A DNA stretch of 64,000 nt. It comes from Calamus simplicifolius (Eukaryota; Streptophyta; Magnoliopsida; Arecales; Arecaceae). The position numbers and the translations under genes are program-made. This document shows, piece by piece, positions 22,178 to 33,269 of the stretch. The stretch's first letter is position 1; every line of letters begins with the position of its first letter. A model generated the notes under the pieces. That model saw nothing but the letters and a program-made list of their open reading frames with translations, was not told where the DNA came from and searched no databases. The DNA is taken from contig UESW01005013.1 of NCBI GenBank assembly GCA_900491605.1, positions 178,353-242,352 on the forward strand. The letters are read 5' to 3'.

Positions 22178-22704
22178 GTTTTCATGTAATCTCTTTTGAT
22201 GTAATCAAGTTTACTTTCAATGCAATGAGCAAGTTTACATTTTCATGTACTTTCATTTTGAAGTAATGAGAAAGTTTGATGCATTACTTATGTCTATTTC
22301 AATTGTAAGTATCCTTGAATACTTTGAATGATTATCCTCAATTGATAAGTTAAATAGAAAAAGATAAAGAATGTTATTGATATTGAACTTCCTAACCTTT
22401 TTGTTGATTACAAAAAAGGGGGAGAGTTTTTATTCAATCGTATATGCCTTCAATTCAATCAAAGTTTAATTTTGAAAGAGGAGAGCATAAGGGGAAGAGA
22501 TAAATTGAATTTCATAAAGAAAATGCTTAAGTTTCTGATTTTGAAAAATTTTGAATGATTTATAAAATTAAGGTTCATAGGGGGAGCTACCTCATTGAGG
22601 GGGAGCCTTTCCATGAACACAATAGTTGATTTTGGAATCACAAATTTTTTCAATTTTATAATGCATATACTCAATGTTTTTGTCATCATCAAAAAGGGGG
22701 AGAT
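22178..22704 (+). other. 3' untranslated region with multiple polypurine tracts
   Basis: The PPT adjoining the 3' LTR is AAAAAGGGGGAGAT (22691-22704). Additional purine tracts stand at about 22415-22427 (AAAAAAGGGGGAGAG), 22480-22500, 22577-22587 and 22599-22607. Multiple PPT copies upstream of the 3' LTR are an established Sirevirus trait. No coding sequence is present. Confidence 0.8.
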
Positions 22705-24428
22705 TGTTGAGAAATTATTGAAACATAATTGCCCCAACTTTATTGATTTTGATGATTTCCAAAAGCCATGAGTACCTTAAAGAATACAATGTGTTTATTT
22801 ATCAAAAACCTTGAGCTTATTCAAATTGAAAGGAATGGACTATCAATGGTTATATTTAATGAGTTTTGAATCTATTAGAAAAAGGAGTTTCAAGCTCTAT
22901 GCTTAAAAGATTTCAAAAAGGAATTTTTACACATTATAATTCAATCGATGAATTCTTGAAACATGTCTTGAATCCATGCTTAATGTCATATTTAATGTAT
23001 TCAAGTCAAATTTATATTTTAAATTTATTTGGGACAAGTTTTAAAGTCTATCAGAACATTTTTCTGATTTTTGTATCGCTCCCGAGCCGACTCAAGGGTT
23101 TCCGAGTCGACTCCTGTAAGCCACAGAGTTTTCTGATTTTCTCGAGTCGACCCTTGGTTTTCAAGAGTCGACCCCTGACTCTTGCGAGCCGACTCCTGTC
23201 TGTGCGAGCCGACTCCGCTCAAACAACAGAAACCATTTTTTGAGCACTTCTCGAGTCGACTCCCCATTTTCCTCGAGTCGACTCCCGACTTTCGGAGCCG
23301 ACACTTTAGTTTTCGCGAGTCGACCCTTCAATGCTTAAAATGTTTCTATTTTTAGTAATCGACTTCGAGCCGACTCCCACAAAGCTCGAGTCGACTCCGC
23401 GAAATCTGGGCGCGATTTTTAACGATGACACATCAGCCCCAACGGTAAGATTTTCAAATAACGGCTATTTTTCCTTGTCTCTAACGGATATATTTTTGCA
23501 GATTCTATAAATAGAGGAGCTCTTTTCAAATCAAAAAAATCAGAGAAAATCAAAAAGAGAAAAGAATATCTTTGAAAAGAGGGAAAAACAGAGCTTTATT
23601 GGAAAATCATTTAGCTCAAAATAGAGTGATTCAAAAGGAGTGAAATCCAAGAGAAGATTCGTCTGCTCCTTCTCATCAATCCACAAGAGTCAAAAGAAAA
23701 TCCACAAGCATTTCAAAGGTCAAATCGGAGGATTTTCAAAAGGAGAAAAAGCTTCATCTCAACTCCAAAGTCTTCAACGGTCAAGAATCTTGCTGAGGCG
23801 TGATTCAACACTTCAAGAGGAGTTAAAGAGAAGAAGGAAGAAAGCCAAAGCCACTACCATCTGCAATACTATCAGGCTTTTCTAACTCTTTATTTTATAC
23901 TTCATTTGTATATTTGCTCAAGGGGAGCATTTCATTATTCAAACACTTTTATTCTAATTGTTTGCTGATTCAATCAGTGGATTGAATCAGTGGAGGTTGG
24001 TATACCTCGTTGCAAGCCGGAGTGCTTGTGTTGGGTTAGTTGTGAGCCCGTGAAAAACAACGTGTAGGGTTTTGTGCTGGTAAGCCCGAGTTAAAACCAG
24101 CTGGGTTCGTTGTGCACCCGGGAAAACAACAAGTTTGAGTTGTGAGCTTGGAAAACAACTCGGCTGTAATCTAGAGAGATTATAGTGTGGACCCAAGTGA
24201 ATCTTGGGAGTGGACGTAGGTGTTGATTGCACCGAACCACTATAAAATTATCTTGTGTTTGCCGTGCCATATTTTCTCTTTCTCTATCTCTCTTTATTTG
24301 CTTGTGTATTGATTTAGTTAGCCTCTCACTTGCACATCTTGCTAACTAATCAACTAAAGTTAAAAAGTCTTAAATTTTTAAGAACCCAATTCACCCCCCC
24401 CCCTCTTGGGTTGCCATCTGGGCCAACA
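22705..24428 (+). repeat. Sirevirus 3' LTR
   Basis: It is 1,724 bp and nearly identical to 13828-15549. By-eye differences are about four or five substitutions and about eleven one- or two-base length changes, mainly in short homopolymers. It carries the same GAGTCGAC cluster (23080-23400) and TATA box (23506-23514). It is followed by the TSD ATCAG. Confidence 0.92.
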
Positions 24429-24433
24429 ATCAG

Positions 24434-25140
24434 TAATCAGAGTATGAGTTAAGCTGAATCGGTAGATGATAGACTTCCAGAAGAATGCCCTTGTCTTGGC
24501 TTCAGTAATTTTAGCTAGCACCTCGACCTTGACCCATTTAGTAAATTAGTCAATGGCCACCAATAAGAATCTCCTCTGTCCTACGGCTGGGGAAAAGGCC
24601 CGAGTATGTCCATCCCCCCACTTAGCGAAAGGCCAGGGAGCAGATAGTGGGCTTAAAAGTGAAGCCGGTTGTCTCTGGATACTTGAGTGTCATTGGCAGC
24701 TATCGCACCTTCTAACCAACTCAACAGCGTCCTGGCACATTGTAAGCCAATAATATCCTTGGTGGAGAGCCTTATATGCTAGGGACCTGCCCCCCACATA
24801 ACTCCCATATATGCCTTCATGGATTTCTCTGAGAACATAATCAGCATCCGCCAAGCCTATACACTTAAGAAGAGGGTGAGAGAAAGATTTCCTATACAGG
24901 TGGCCTTCCATCAATACAAACTTGGTTGACCTCCTCTTTAGCAATTTGGCTTCTGCTGGGTCAGTGGGGAGAGAACCACTAGTGAGATAACGGACGTAAG
25001 CATCCATCCAAGTCGGCTCTTGCATGATCGATATAACTTCCTCCACGAAATCGATACTCGGACTCTCCAAATACTCGACATACTCTCTTTCTAGGAGACG
25101 AAGTGGCCAACTTTGATAGCGCATCGGATCTAGCATTCTC
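24434..25140 (-). pseudogene. Tat integrase, N-terminal half
   Basis: The minus-strand frame 25136-24690 has HLYRKSFSHPLLKC, then the HHCC-type zinc binding segment EIHEGIYGSYVGGRSLA..ALHQGYYW with RRCDSCQ at its end. It then passes into WGMDILGPFP (about 24600), which contains the first catalytic Asp. The rest of the core is across the Sirevirus insertion at 13167-13822. Stops and frame changes are present after the zinc segment. The two halves share the ATCAG duplication created by the insertion. Confidence 0.85.
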
Positions 25141-26896
25141 CCCTCTGGGAATGTAGTTGATGGTGAAGTAAGCCAAGGAAGAGGTCAACGTCTTGACTTT
25201 GTCCAAATATCGCGACATAGTAGGGTCGCGAGCCTCGAACTCTCCAGAGATGTACCTAGAGACGAGCTGCGAATCAGTGAAAGCTCGAAGATGCTTTACT
25301 CCCAACTCACGGGCAAGTTTGATCCCAACCAATAGTGCTTCGTACTCAGCCTGATTGTTGGTGGCCTTAAAAAGGAAGCGAAGGGCGTACCCAAAGGTTA
25401 TTCCCTCTGGACTTGCTAAAAGATAAGACCTGCTCCGCTTCCCTGGGAATTGGAGGCAACGTCAACATGAAGGATCCAGGCCTCCGCCAAATCTTCCTTG
25501 GCCACATAACACTTCTCAGGGGCGTCATTGTCCCGTTCGTCGGTCCAAGTGCACTCCACCAAAAAATCCGCCAACACTGACTTAAGAGCAGGGCGAGCCC
25601 ATAATGACAAGTCAAACTCTCCCAGTTTGATGGCCTATTTTGCCAGACGACCTGAGGTGTCAGGTTGAGCCAATATAGACCTAAGAGGCTGGTCTGTAAG
25701 CACCACTATCGGATGTGCTGGAAGTATGGCGGAGGCATTGAGCGGAGATGACCAAGGAAAAGATAATCTTCTCCACCTGAGAGTACAAGATTTCTGCATC
25801 ATGAAGCACCTTGCTAGTATAGTAGATAGGCTTCTGCGCTCCATCCTGATCAAGCCGGACCAGAACAGAGCTGATCGCCTCGGGGTGGCGGCTAGATAGA
25901 CAAAAAGCTGCTCCCCCTCCTCAGGCTTTGATAGTAATGGCAAAGTAGACAAGAACTCCTTTAATTCCTGAAAGGCCCATTGGCAGCTGTCCGTCCACTC
26001 GAAGCTGTTGACTTTTCGTAAGGCTTTGAAGAAAGGGAGGCACCTCTCCACCGATTTGGAAAGGAATCGGCTCAGGGCGGCTATTCTTCTAGTGAGTCGT
26101 TGGACCTCTTTTTGCTGACTAGTCGCCGCATAATGAGGATAGCTTGGATCTTTTTCGGATTTGCCTCGATTCCCTGCTGGGTGACTAAGAAGCCCAGGAA
26201 CTTTTCCGCAGTGACGCTGAAGGCGCACTTACAGGGATTAAGCTTGATCTGATGACTTCGGAGGTTGCTGAAGGTTTCTTCCAAGTAAGTGACGTGGCTG
26301 GCGGTGTGGATGCTCTTAGTCAGCATGTCATCCACATATACCTCATGTTATGCCCAATCTGGTCTTTGAAGACCTTATTCATCAACCTTTGATAAGTGGC
26401 TTCGACGTTCTTTAGGCAAGGGCATCACTTTATAGTAGTAAATGCCTTTATCCGTAATGAAAGAGGTATTCTCTTCATCCACCGGGCCCATCTTTATTTG
26501 GTTATAGCTGAAGAAAGCATCCATAAAACTCAGGAGCTCATGCCCGGAGGTGGAGTCCACCAATTGGTCGATCCGCGGTAGAGGAAAGCTGTCCTTAAGA
26601 CATGCTTTGTTAAGATCAGTGAAGTCGATGCAGATCCGCCAACTCCCACTTGCCTTCCGGACCATAACTACATTTGCCAACCAACTTGGGTATTGAGCTT
26701 CCCGAATGTGGCCGGCGATTAAAAGTTTGTTGACTTCCTCGTCTATGGCCCTTTGCCGCTCAGGGGTGAAGCTTCTTTTCTTTTGTCGAACAGGTCGACA
26801 TTTGATATCAATGTTGTGGGTTATCACCTCCTGGCATGTCCGAGGCAGACCATGCAAAAATATCTGAGTTAGCCCGTAAAAAGGTGAGGAGTTCAT
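25141..26896 (-). pseudogene. Tat reverse transcriptase and RNase H, frameshifted
   Basis: On the minus strand RT starts near 26896 with GLTQIFLHGLPRTCQEVITH and continues with VRQKKRSFTPERQRAIDEEV, PSWLANVVMVRKASGSWRIC and DFTDLNKAC. MDAFFSYNQI, DEENTSFITD and the catalytic YVDDML (about 26325-26340, after a one-base loss) follow, then NPCKCAF and GFLVTQQGIEANPKK. The thumb/connection contains RRIAALSRFLSKS..PFFKALRK and WAFQELKEFL. RNase H at 25600-25140 contains AWILHVDVASN and GIKLARELGVKHLRAFTDSQLV. This is typical Ty3/gypsy Tat-type pol. The frame is broken in at least three places, so it is inactive. Confidence 0.85.
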
Positions 26897-27053
26897 TTTT
26901 TATTTCCAAAGGAAGAAGCTTACCGATTTGCACATTTTGGTGGAGTCATCTCCCAGTGGGTAAGATAATAATTGCTCCGCCGATTCTCCTCTCCTTTCGA
27001 ATTCCCTGGGGTCAAATAACACTGGGGTAGAGGGAGCCACCATCTCCTGGGGG

Positions 27054-27455
27054 TTAGGAGCCATATGATAACATAATTGTGCGAGGTTCTATTCCCCAAG
27101 CATCTCTCCGACTCCTTGATCGGTTGGAAATCTCACCATCCGATGCCTGGTAGAGATGATTGTGTCCAAAAGGTTCAAGCCGACCGAGGATAGCGTTGTA
27201 AGCCAAAGGTACCTTGGCCACCAGGAACATCATCAGGACCATACTTTGATGGGGTGGCGATCCTGCCATGACTGGCAGGGTAATCTCGCCCTCCACCTTG
27301 ACAGCATCTTCAGTGAAGCCGACGAGGGGGGTCACCACGGGCGACAACAGATTAGAGGATAGACCCATCCGAACAAAAGCATCATAAGTAAGTATATCGG
27401 CTAAACTTCCACTATCCACAAGTATTCTTTTTACAGGATGTTTAGCAATCGTCAT
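27054..27455 (-). pseudogene. Tat aspartic protease
   Basis: The open minus-strand frame contains RILVDSGSLADILTYDAF, the catalytic Asp in DSGS, followed by GFTEDAVKVEGEITLPV and YNAILGRLEPF, the ILGR strand of gypsy proteases. It lies between gag (27552 onwards) and RT. Its N-terminal part is also present in the tandem duplicate at 31361-31510. The flanking frame to RT is disrupted. Confidence 0.82.
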
Positions 27456-27551
27456 TGAGATGACTACACTATCATCATTTAGATGATCCCCTCCTCCTAA
27501 CTCCCTTTCAAAATGGGGATTTACATCTTCTTCCCTCTCCCCCTGGATCTT

Positions 27552-29176
27552 TTAACCGATGGGGCTGCCCCCCCAAGAAAGCATGCCCACCATCCGCTCC
27601 GTCGAAGTGTTGTCGACACCAGCTTGAGCAGGCGGGGGTCCCATCAAAGGTGGGACAATCGGAGTCCCCTTCTTGATGAAGCTCCCGAGGTATCCTTGCT
27701 GGATAAGCTCCTCAATGGCGCATTTCAAGTGGCAACATTCATCAGTGTCATGGCCGTAATCCCTATGGAAATGGCAATATCGACTCCGATCATGGGCGGC
27801 ACCTGTTTTCAAAGGAGGGGGATGCCTAAGATAGGGCTCGCCTTCAATCTCCATGAGAATATGAGATCTCGAAGTGAGGAGAGGGGTGTAGCTCCCTTCT
27901 TCAACAGGCAGGTTCTGGTGCCGATTATCCGACGATGCGGTGGCTCAGGCTTCTTGGGGGAAGTCTACTTGGCACCTTCCGGAACGGCTTCTTGCCAGCC
28001 ACTCGATCAGCATCCCTTCAGGTATGGTCGGCCTCATCATCGTGGATATACTTGTGTGCCCAATCTAGGAGCTCAGTATAGGAGCTAGGCGGCCTTTTCT
28101 CCAAGGAATAGGTGAAGCGAGAGGGACGAAGCCCCCGCTTTAAGGCTAGGGTGGCCACATCATCATCTAGATAGTATACCTCTAGTGCTGCAGCTTTAAA
28201 TCGAGCTATAAAATCCTTCAAGAGCTCGCCCTCCTTTTGCTTGATGGAGAAGAGGCTGTCAGCTACTTGAGGGACCTTTTGCTTGATGGAGAAGAGGCTG
28301 TCAACTACTTGAGGGATTTTGTGACAGGCATCAAATTGTGCCAAAAAGGCATTTTTCAGCTGCTGAAAAGAGTCAATGCTGCACGGGATCAATCTGGAAT
28401 ACCATGCACGGGTAGTCCTCCGAAGAGTGGCATAGAAGGCGATACATAACAAGGCATCCGTGGCCCCTTGGATCTGCATAAGAGACTTATAACTCTCCAA
28501 ATGGTCCAAAGGGTCAGTAGTGCCATCATATGGGTCTAGTTGAGGAAGACGAAACCGGTGGGGTATGCGCTCTTCCATGATCCGGCAAGTGGGAGGGGGG
28601 CAGGAATCATATTCCATCCCTGAATGATCATGGAGCTTCTGGCTAAGCTCCTCTAGACGTCGATTTTGTTCCTCCATGCATCTTTCCATCCGATCATTGA
28701 CATCCTCCTCTGCATATTCAGATGAGGAAGAAGTAGAATATTGAGGTTGGTGATGATATGAACCTCGAGGCTCCTTCCCCCTTCTGTGCTCATAACCACC
28801 AGAACGGAGAGTAGAAGACCTCGACCTCTTGAGACCTTCCTAGCGATAGCGCCCGGATGGGATTTGATGGTGGGAATGTTCCTTCTGAGAGGACTTTCTA
28901 TGTGTAGACTGCTAACTAATTAGGGCAGCAGCCTACGGTGGTGCGGGACATCTGGCTTGCCCATAAGTGGTTGCAGGCTGTTGTTCTTGTAACTCACGGA
29001 ACCACCCCAATGAGGGCTTGAACATGTGGAGTAAGGTGAGCCAATTGGTCATGCAGAGCGGTTGATATTATAGGTGGTGAGGAAATAGGAGAGCTAGTTT
29101 CTGATAGATCCGCCCGAGAGGGATGTCCCCAAGGGGAATCAGAAGAGGCTTCCTGAACATATGTTGGCTCCATCAA
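27552..29176 (-). pseudogene. Tat gag, broken
   Basis: The minus-strand start MMEPTYVQEASSDSPWGHP at 29176 is followed by stops. A long frame at 28689-28018 carries the retrotransposon gag domain (FRLPQLDPYDGTTDPLDHL, TTRAWYSRL, FLAQFDACHK). A zinc-binding-like end RYCHFHRDYGHDTDEC is near 27800. A 42-bp in-frame tandem duplication (28235-28318, KVPQVVDSLFSIKQ unit) lies in the gag domain and is absent from the copy at 31361-33192, so it arose after the 4 kb duplication. Gag forms the particle and binds RNA. Confidence 0.85.
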
Positions 29177-29286
29177 ATCTTCTAGAGAAGATCTTCTAGA
29201 GAAAAGCTAGGGAAAGGCAAGCTTCTTTTACGCTGCGTCTCCCCCTACCTGGGGCGCCAATCTATTGATGCTTGGGCGCGCCAATC
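29177..29286 (-). other. Tat leader and PBS region with 24-bp duplication
   Basis: Next to the 5' LTR the minus strand reads TTGGCGCCCCAGGTAGGGGG, the position of the primer binding site. A 24-bp tandem duplication (29257-29280 and 29281-29304) copies the LTR edge and the first PBS bases. I could not match the tRNA with certainty. The equivalent site at 33250-33269 has lost part of this sequence. Confidence 0.55.
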
Positions 29287-30212
29287 TATTGATGCCTAGT
29301 CACTTTGAACTAATGGCCTTGAGCGTCAGTTGCCATGATCCTTCATCTTCGAAGTCCTACAAGAAGTCCCGTGACTGGGGATTCCAGTTGGGGACCCTCC
29401 GATGCTCAAGTTAGTTACCAGGAACACAGCCGTGGTCCCCAATTTTTAGGAGAAAAAGCCCTATGTGTTGAAGAAGAAGAAGTGATTTGTTTTTCTGCCT
29501 AGAAGACTTACCTTATGTCTGCTCTTGCCTTCTTTTTATCGGCATTTCCTAGTGCTTCTTTTTCCCCCTGAATGCCATGACGTGTCAGCGTTCTTACGGA
29601 TAGAATGTCAGAGCTGGTCGGATTGTATCCACATCCATTGTTTCGACATCATCAGTGTTTTTTTTCCATAAATAATTTAGCGCTCATTTATCTAGCATCA
29701 TTAAAGTCTGCTAATGACTTTTTGGGCCTTGTGGCTTTTCTGACTAGAAGTGATCGGTACATGGCAGATAACCACCTTTTGATACTTATTTATCCAGAGT
29801 CCTTAAACGTTGCTAATGACTTTTTGGGTCTCAGTGTGATTGTTACTTTATGGCAGGTAACCGCCTTTTGATGCTTATATAGCCAGAGTCATTAAACGTT
29901 GCTAATTACTTTTTGGGCTGAGATCTTTTGAAAAGGATAAATCCTGACGTCCTCTATCTTGTCAAGCCTATAAATACCTTGGGGCCGCCTAGGACTAGCC
30001 CTGGGGCTGCCTAGGGGCCGATCACCCTGGGGCTGTCTAGGGCCAAATACCTTGGGGCTGTCTAGGACTGGCCCTGGGGCCGCCTAAGGGCTAATCACCT
30101 CACCTTGGGGCTGCCTAGGACTAGCCCTGGGGCCGCCTAGGGGACGATCACCTTGGGGCTGCCTAGGAGCCAACCGTCGTATTTATCACGTGGCTTTTTA
30201 TCAGCCACATCA
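29287..30212 (-). repeat. 5' LTR of the Tat element (L2)
   Basis: It is homologous to 7648-8643. The plus-strand left end has mutated from TG to TA (TATTGATGCC), and the right end CACATCA is followed by the TSD copy GTCAT. It contains several GGGGCCGCCTAGG minisatellite units (29980-30170). CTATATAAG on the minus strand (29874-29882) would be the sense TATA box, and TATAAATA on the plus strand (29969-29976) would be an antisense one. Confidence 0.85.
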
Positions 30213-30217
30213 GTCAT

Positions 30218-30615
30218 GACCGTCATCTACTCAAAAAAAGCTCGATGCCGTCCTCCATAGCCCCTCCTACATTGCCCTCGATATCCGCCACTTGTTTTCC
30301 CATATTCGACATCGACGCCGAGATGTTATCGGCCGTCATCATGGAGAAGAGTTATCGGCCGTCGTCAAAGAGAAGAGTCCTGATGACTTGCACTGGTTCG
30401 GTGGAGTTGAAGGGCTTGTAGATAAGTTGGCTTCCGAGAGAGAGGCTGGGATTGTGGGCAGCACCGATGATCTTCGGCGAAGGAAGGAGGTGTTTGGTTC
30501 GAATACGTACCCAAAGCCGAAGCCCAAGAGATTCTTCCTATTGAAGCGCTTAATGACCTCTTCCTCTTCATCCTCATTGTTTGAGCTGTGGTCTCTCTTG
30601 TATCCGAGATGGCTT
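30218..30615 (+). pseudogene. ACA: ATPase copy A1, rest of exon 1
   Basis: This continues exon 1 from 7647 across the Tat element: after GTCAT the sequence reads MTVIYS, then a short deletion removes the middle of the autoinhibitory segment. GVEGLVDKLASEREAGIVG, DDLRRRKEVFGSNTYPKPKP and FF follow. These match the N-terminal cytosolic region of plant ACA calcium pumps, where the block ending FGSNTYP is highly conserved. The first membrane segment region is frameshifted. The exon-intron border reads GGCTT|GTAATGTTG, with the last exon base changed relative to sister copies. Confidence 0.8.
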
Positions 30616-31029
30616 GTAATGTTGAAAAATTTACAAAACTTCAACCCTTTTTATTTTTTTATTTTTTTGTTTACACTTACAGGATACATTGGATGCATGT
30701 CCTTTAATTTTTGTTAGATGAACAGCCTTTTGAGTCTTAAGAGAAAATAAGTGACAGTCAAACTATATAAAAGAATAAGGTTTATTGGCAAAGAATTGAT
30801 ACGGATATTAAAAGCGCTATTGAAAGCTGCTACCAGCTTAATTTTTGGTAGCGTAGGTAAACCTTATTCTACGTAGTTTGACCGTCACTAGTTTTCTTTG
30901 AATCTCTTTCAAGATTCAAAGGTCATCCATAAAAAATTATAGGACATGCATCATGTATCCCGCAAGTGTAAACCAATAATAATAATAATAATAATAAAGG
31001 TTGAAGTTTTGTAAATTGTTCAACATTAC

Positions 31030-31345
31030 CAGCCATCTCGGATACCATTCTCTTTGATTCAAAATAAGCAAGACCACAACACAACAATGAGGATGAAGAG
31101 GAAGAGGTCATTAAGCGCTTCGTGCATGAATCGGAAGAATCCCTTGGGCTTTGTTTTTGGATACGTATTCGAGCCAAACACCTGCTCCCTTCGCCGAAAA
31201 TCATTGGTACTGCCCACAATCCCAGCCTCTCTATCGGAAGCCAACTTATCTACAAGCCCCTCAACTCCATCGAGGGTGCAGGTCATCAAGACTCTTCTCC
31301 TTGATGACGGCCGATAAGTACACCTCGGTATCGACATCAAATACT
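31030..31345 (-). pseudogene. ACA: ATPase copy A2 in duplicate unit 1, exon 1 part
   Basis: The minus-strand frame has DGVEGLVDKLASDREAGIVG, RRREQVFGSNTYPKTKPKGF and FMHEALNDLFLFILIV, covering the end of the autoinhibitory domain and the start of the first membrane helix. The donor GGCTG|GTAATGTTG is intact at 31030/31029. The 5' part of exon 1 is not present here because unit 1 of the tandem duplication ends at 31360. The complete 5' end of this copy is seen in unit 2 (35005-35479). It faces copy A1 tail to tail. Confidence 0.8.
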
Positions 31346-31360
31346 GATGTCAAATATTGG

Positions 31361-33192
31361 CAGAGTAATCTCGCCCTCCACCTTGACAGCATCTCCAGTG
31401 AAGTCGACGAGGAGGTCGCCACAGGCGACAACAGATTAGAGGATAGACCCATCTGAATAAAAGCATCATAAGTAAGTATATCTGCTGAACTTTCACTATC
31501 CACAAGTATTCTTTTTACAGGATGTTTGCAATCGTCATTGAGATGACTACACTATCATCATTTAGATGATCCACTCCTCCTAACTCCCTTTCAAAATGAG
31601 GATTTACATCTTCTACCCTCTCCCCCCTGGATCTTTTAGCCGATGGGGCTACCCCCCCCCCCCAAGGAAAGCATGCCCACCGTTCGCTCCGTCGGAGTGT
31701 TGTCGATGCCAGCTTGAGCAGGGGGTCCCATCAAAGGTGGGATAATCGGAGTCCCCTTCTTGATGAAGCTCCCGAGGTATCCTTGCTGGATAAGCTCCTC
31801 AATGGCGTGTTTCAAGTTGCGAGTGTCATGGCCGTAATCCCTATGGAAATGGCAATATCGACTCCGATCACGGGCGGCACCTATTTTCAAAGGAGGGGGA
31901 TGCCTAAGATAGGGCTCGCCTTCAATCTCCATGAGAATATGAGATCTCGAAGCGAGGAGAGGGGTGTAGCTCCCTTCTGGCGCCGATTATCCGGACGACG
32001 CGGGGGCTCAGGCTTCTTGGGGGGATGTCTACTTGGCACCTTTCGGAACGGCTTCTTGCCAGCCACTCGATCAGCATCCCTTCGGGTATGGTCGGCCTCA
32101 TCAGCGCGGATATACTTGTGTGCCCAATCCAGGAGCTCAGCATAGGAGCTAGGCGGCTTTTTCTCCAAGGAATAGGTGAAGCGAGAGGGACGAAGCCCCC
32201 GCTTTAAGGCCAGGGTGGCCACAACATCATCTAGATGGTATACCTCTAGTGCTACAGCTTTAAATTGAGCTATAAAATCCTTCAAGAGCTCGCCCTCCTT
32301 TTGATGGACGGAGAAGAGGCTGTCAGCTACTCGAGGGATTTTATGATAGGCATCAAATTATGTCAAAAAGGCCTTGTTCAGCTGCTAAAAGAGTCAATGC
32401 TGCGCGGGATCAATCTGGAATACCAGGCACGGGCAGCCCTCCGGAGAGTGGCAGAGAATGCGACACATAACAAGGCATCCGTGGTCCCTTTGCATAACAG
32501 ACTTATAACTCTCCAAATGGTCCAAAGGGTCAGTAGTGCCATCATATGGGTCTAATTGAGGAAGACGAAACCGGTGGGGTATGCGCTCTTCCATGATCCG
32601 GCAAGTGAGAGGGGGGCAGGAATCATATTCCATCCTTGAATGATCATGGAGCTTCTGGCTAAGCTCCTCTAGATGCCGATTCTGTTCCTCCAGGCATCTT
32701 TCCATCCGATCATTGACATCCTCCTCTGCAGATTCAGATGAGGAAGAAGTAGGATATTGAGGTTGGTGATGATATGAACCTCGAGGCTCCTTCCCCCTTC
32801 GGTGCTCATAACCACCAGAACGGAGAGTAGAAGACCTCAACCTCTTGAGACCTTCCTGGAGATAGCGCCCGGATGGGATTTGATGGTGGGAATGTTCCTT
32901 ATGAGAGGACTTTCTATGCGCAGACTACTGACTAATTGGGGTAGCAGTCTGCGGTGGTGCGGGACATCTGGCTTGCCCATGAGTGGTTGTAGGCTGTTGT
33001 TCTTGTAACTCACGGAACCACCCCAATGAGGGCTTGAATATGTTGAGTAAGGTGAGCCAATTGGTCATGCAGAGCGACTGATATTATAGGTGGTGAGGAA
33101 ATAGGAGAGCTAGTTTCTGATAGATCCGCCTGAGAGGGATGTCCCCAAGGGGAATCAGAAGAGGCTTCCTGAACATATGTTGGCTCCATCAA
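31361..33192 (-). pseudogene. Duplicate Tat protease start and gag
   Basis: The minus strand reads from MMEPTYVQEASSDSPWGHP at 33192. The retrotransposon gag domain (FRLPQLDPYDGTTDPLDHL near 32560, LKRGLRPSRFTYSLEKKPP near 32180) and the zinc-like RYCHFHRDYGHD near 31860 follow. It ends at the protease fragment with SADILTYDAF (31485), where the catalytic context reads DSESSAD instead of DSGS. It lacks the 42-bp repeat of unit 1. More indels are seen than in unit 1, and it is cut off by the duplication border, so it is non-functional. Confidence 0.82.
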
Positions 33193-33269
33193 ATCTTCTA
33201 GAGAAGATCTTCTAGAGAAAAGCTAGGGAAAGGCAAGCTTCTTTTACGCTGCGTCTCCCCGCGCCAATC

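Larger units (their letters stand above)
13828..24428 (+). mobile_element. Sirevirus-type Ty1/copia element with env-like ORF, pol-deleted
   Basis: The element is 10,601 bp with LTRs 13828-15549 and 22705-24428 and a perfect TSD ATCAG (13823-13827 and 24429-24433). The order gag, protease, integrase, RT, RNase H is that of Ty1/copia. A second gene after RNase H, several purine tracts before the 3' LTR, and a PBS of TGGTATCAGAGC (initiator tRNA-Met type) identify the Sirevirus/SIRE group. The two LTRs differ by only about 16 small events by my reading, mostly single-base length changes, so the insertion is recent. It still cannot be autonomous, because the RT palm with the YVDD motif is missing. 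It inserted into the integrase gene of the older Tat element. Confidence 0.93.
7648..30212 (-). mobile_element. Tat-lineage Ty3/gypsy element, full length, nested Sirevirus inside
   Basis: The element is oriented on the minus strand, with 3' LTR 7648-8643 and 5' LTR 29287-30212. It is flanked by a perfect 5-bp target site duplication GTCAT (7643-7647 and 30213-30217) and interrupts ATPase exon 1. Minus-strand order is LTR, PBS, gag, protease, RT, RNase H, integrase, then a 3' region with a minisatellite and an antisense gene, then LTR. Without the 10.6 kb Sirevirus it measures about 12 kb. Gag-protease-RT-RNase H-integrase order defines Ty3/gypsy. The antisense gene between pol and the 3' LTR is a known feature of some Tat-lineage (Grande-like) elements. 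Every ORF is broken by stops or frameshifts, so it is not autonomous. Confidence 0.85.
30218..31345. repeat. ATPase exon1/intron1 palindrome (unit 1)
   Basis: The left arm 30218-30802 (A1 exon 1 end and intron 1 start) is followed without spacer by the right arm 30803-31345, the reverse complement of a related copy (A2). Mirror pairs in the intron include GACAGTCAAACTA (30754) with TAGTTTGACCGTC (30878), and GAATAAGGTTTA with TAAACCTTATTC. The inversion junction is near 30802, where left-arm sequence changes to TACGGATATTAAAAGCGC. The arms differ by several percent and by small indels, so they were different gene copies or have diverged. Confidence 0.75.
27276..31360. repeat. Tandem duplication, unit 1 (about 4.1 kb)
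   Basis: The unit holds part of Tat protease, gag, PBS, LTR L2, the GTCAT flank and the ATPase palindrome. It is followed head to tail by unit 2 at 31361-35331. The word ACTGG borders both outer ends (27271-27275 and 35327-35331), and ATTGG stands at the internal junction (31356-31360), consistent with a short-homology joint. Divergence between units is a few percent with many small indels. Confidence 0.8.

Noticed and set aside
30218..31345. Pack-type DNA transposon that captured an ATPase fragment
   Set aside because: The fragments begin and end at an intron donor and at insertion borders, they include promoter sequence in other copies, and I found no terminal inverted repeats with a TSD enclosing the palindrome. 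Inverted gene duplication is simpler.
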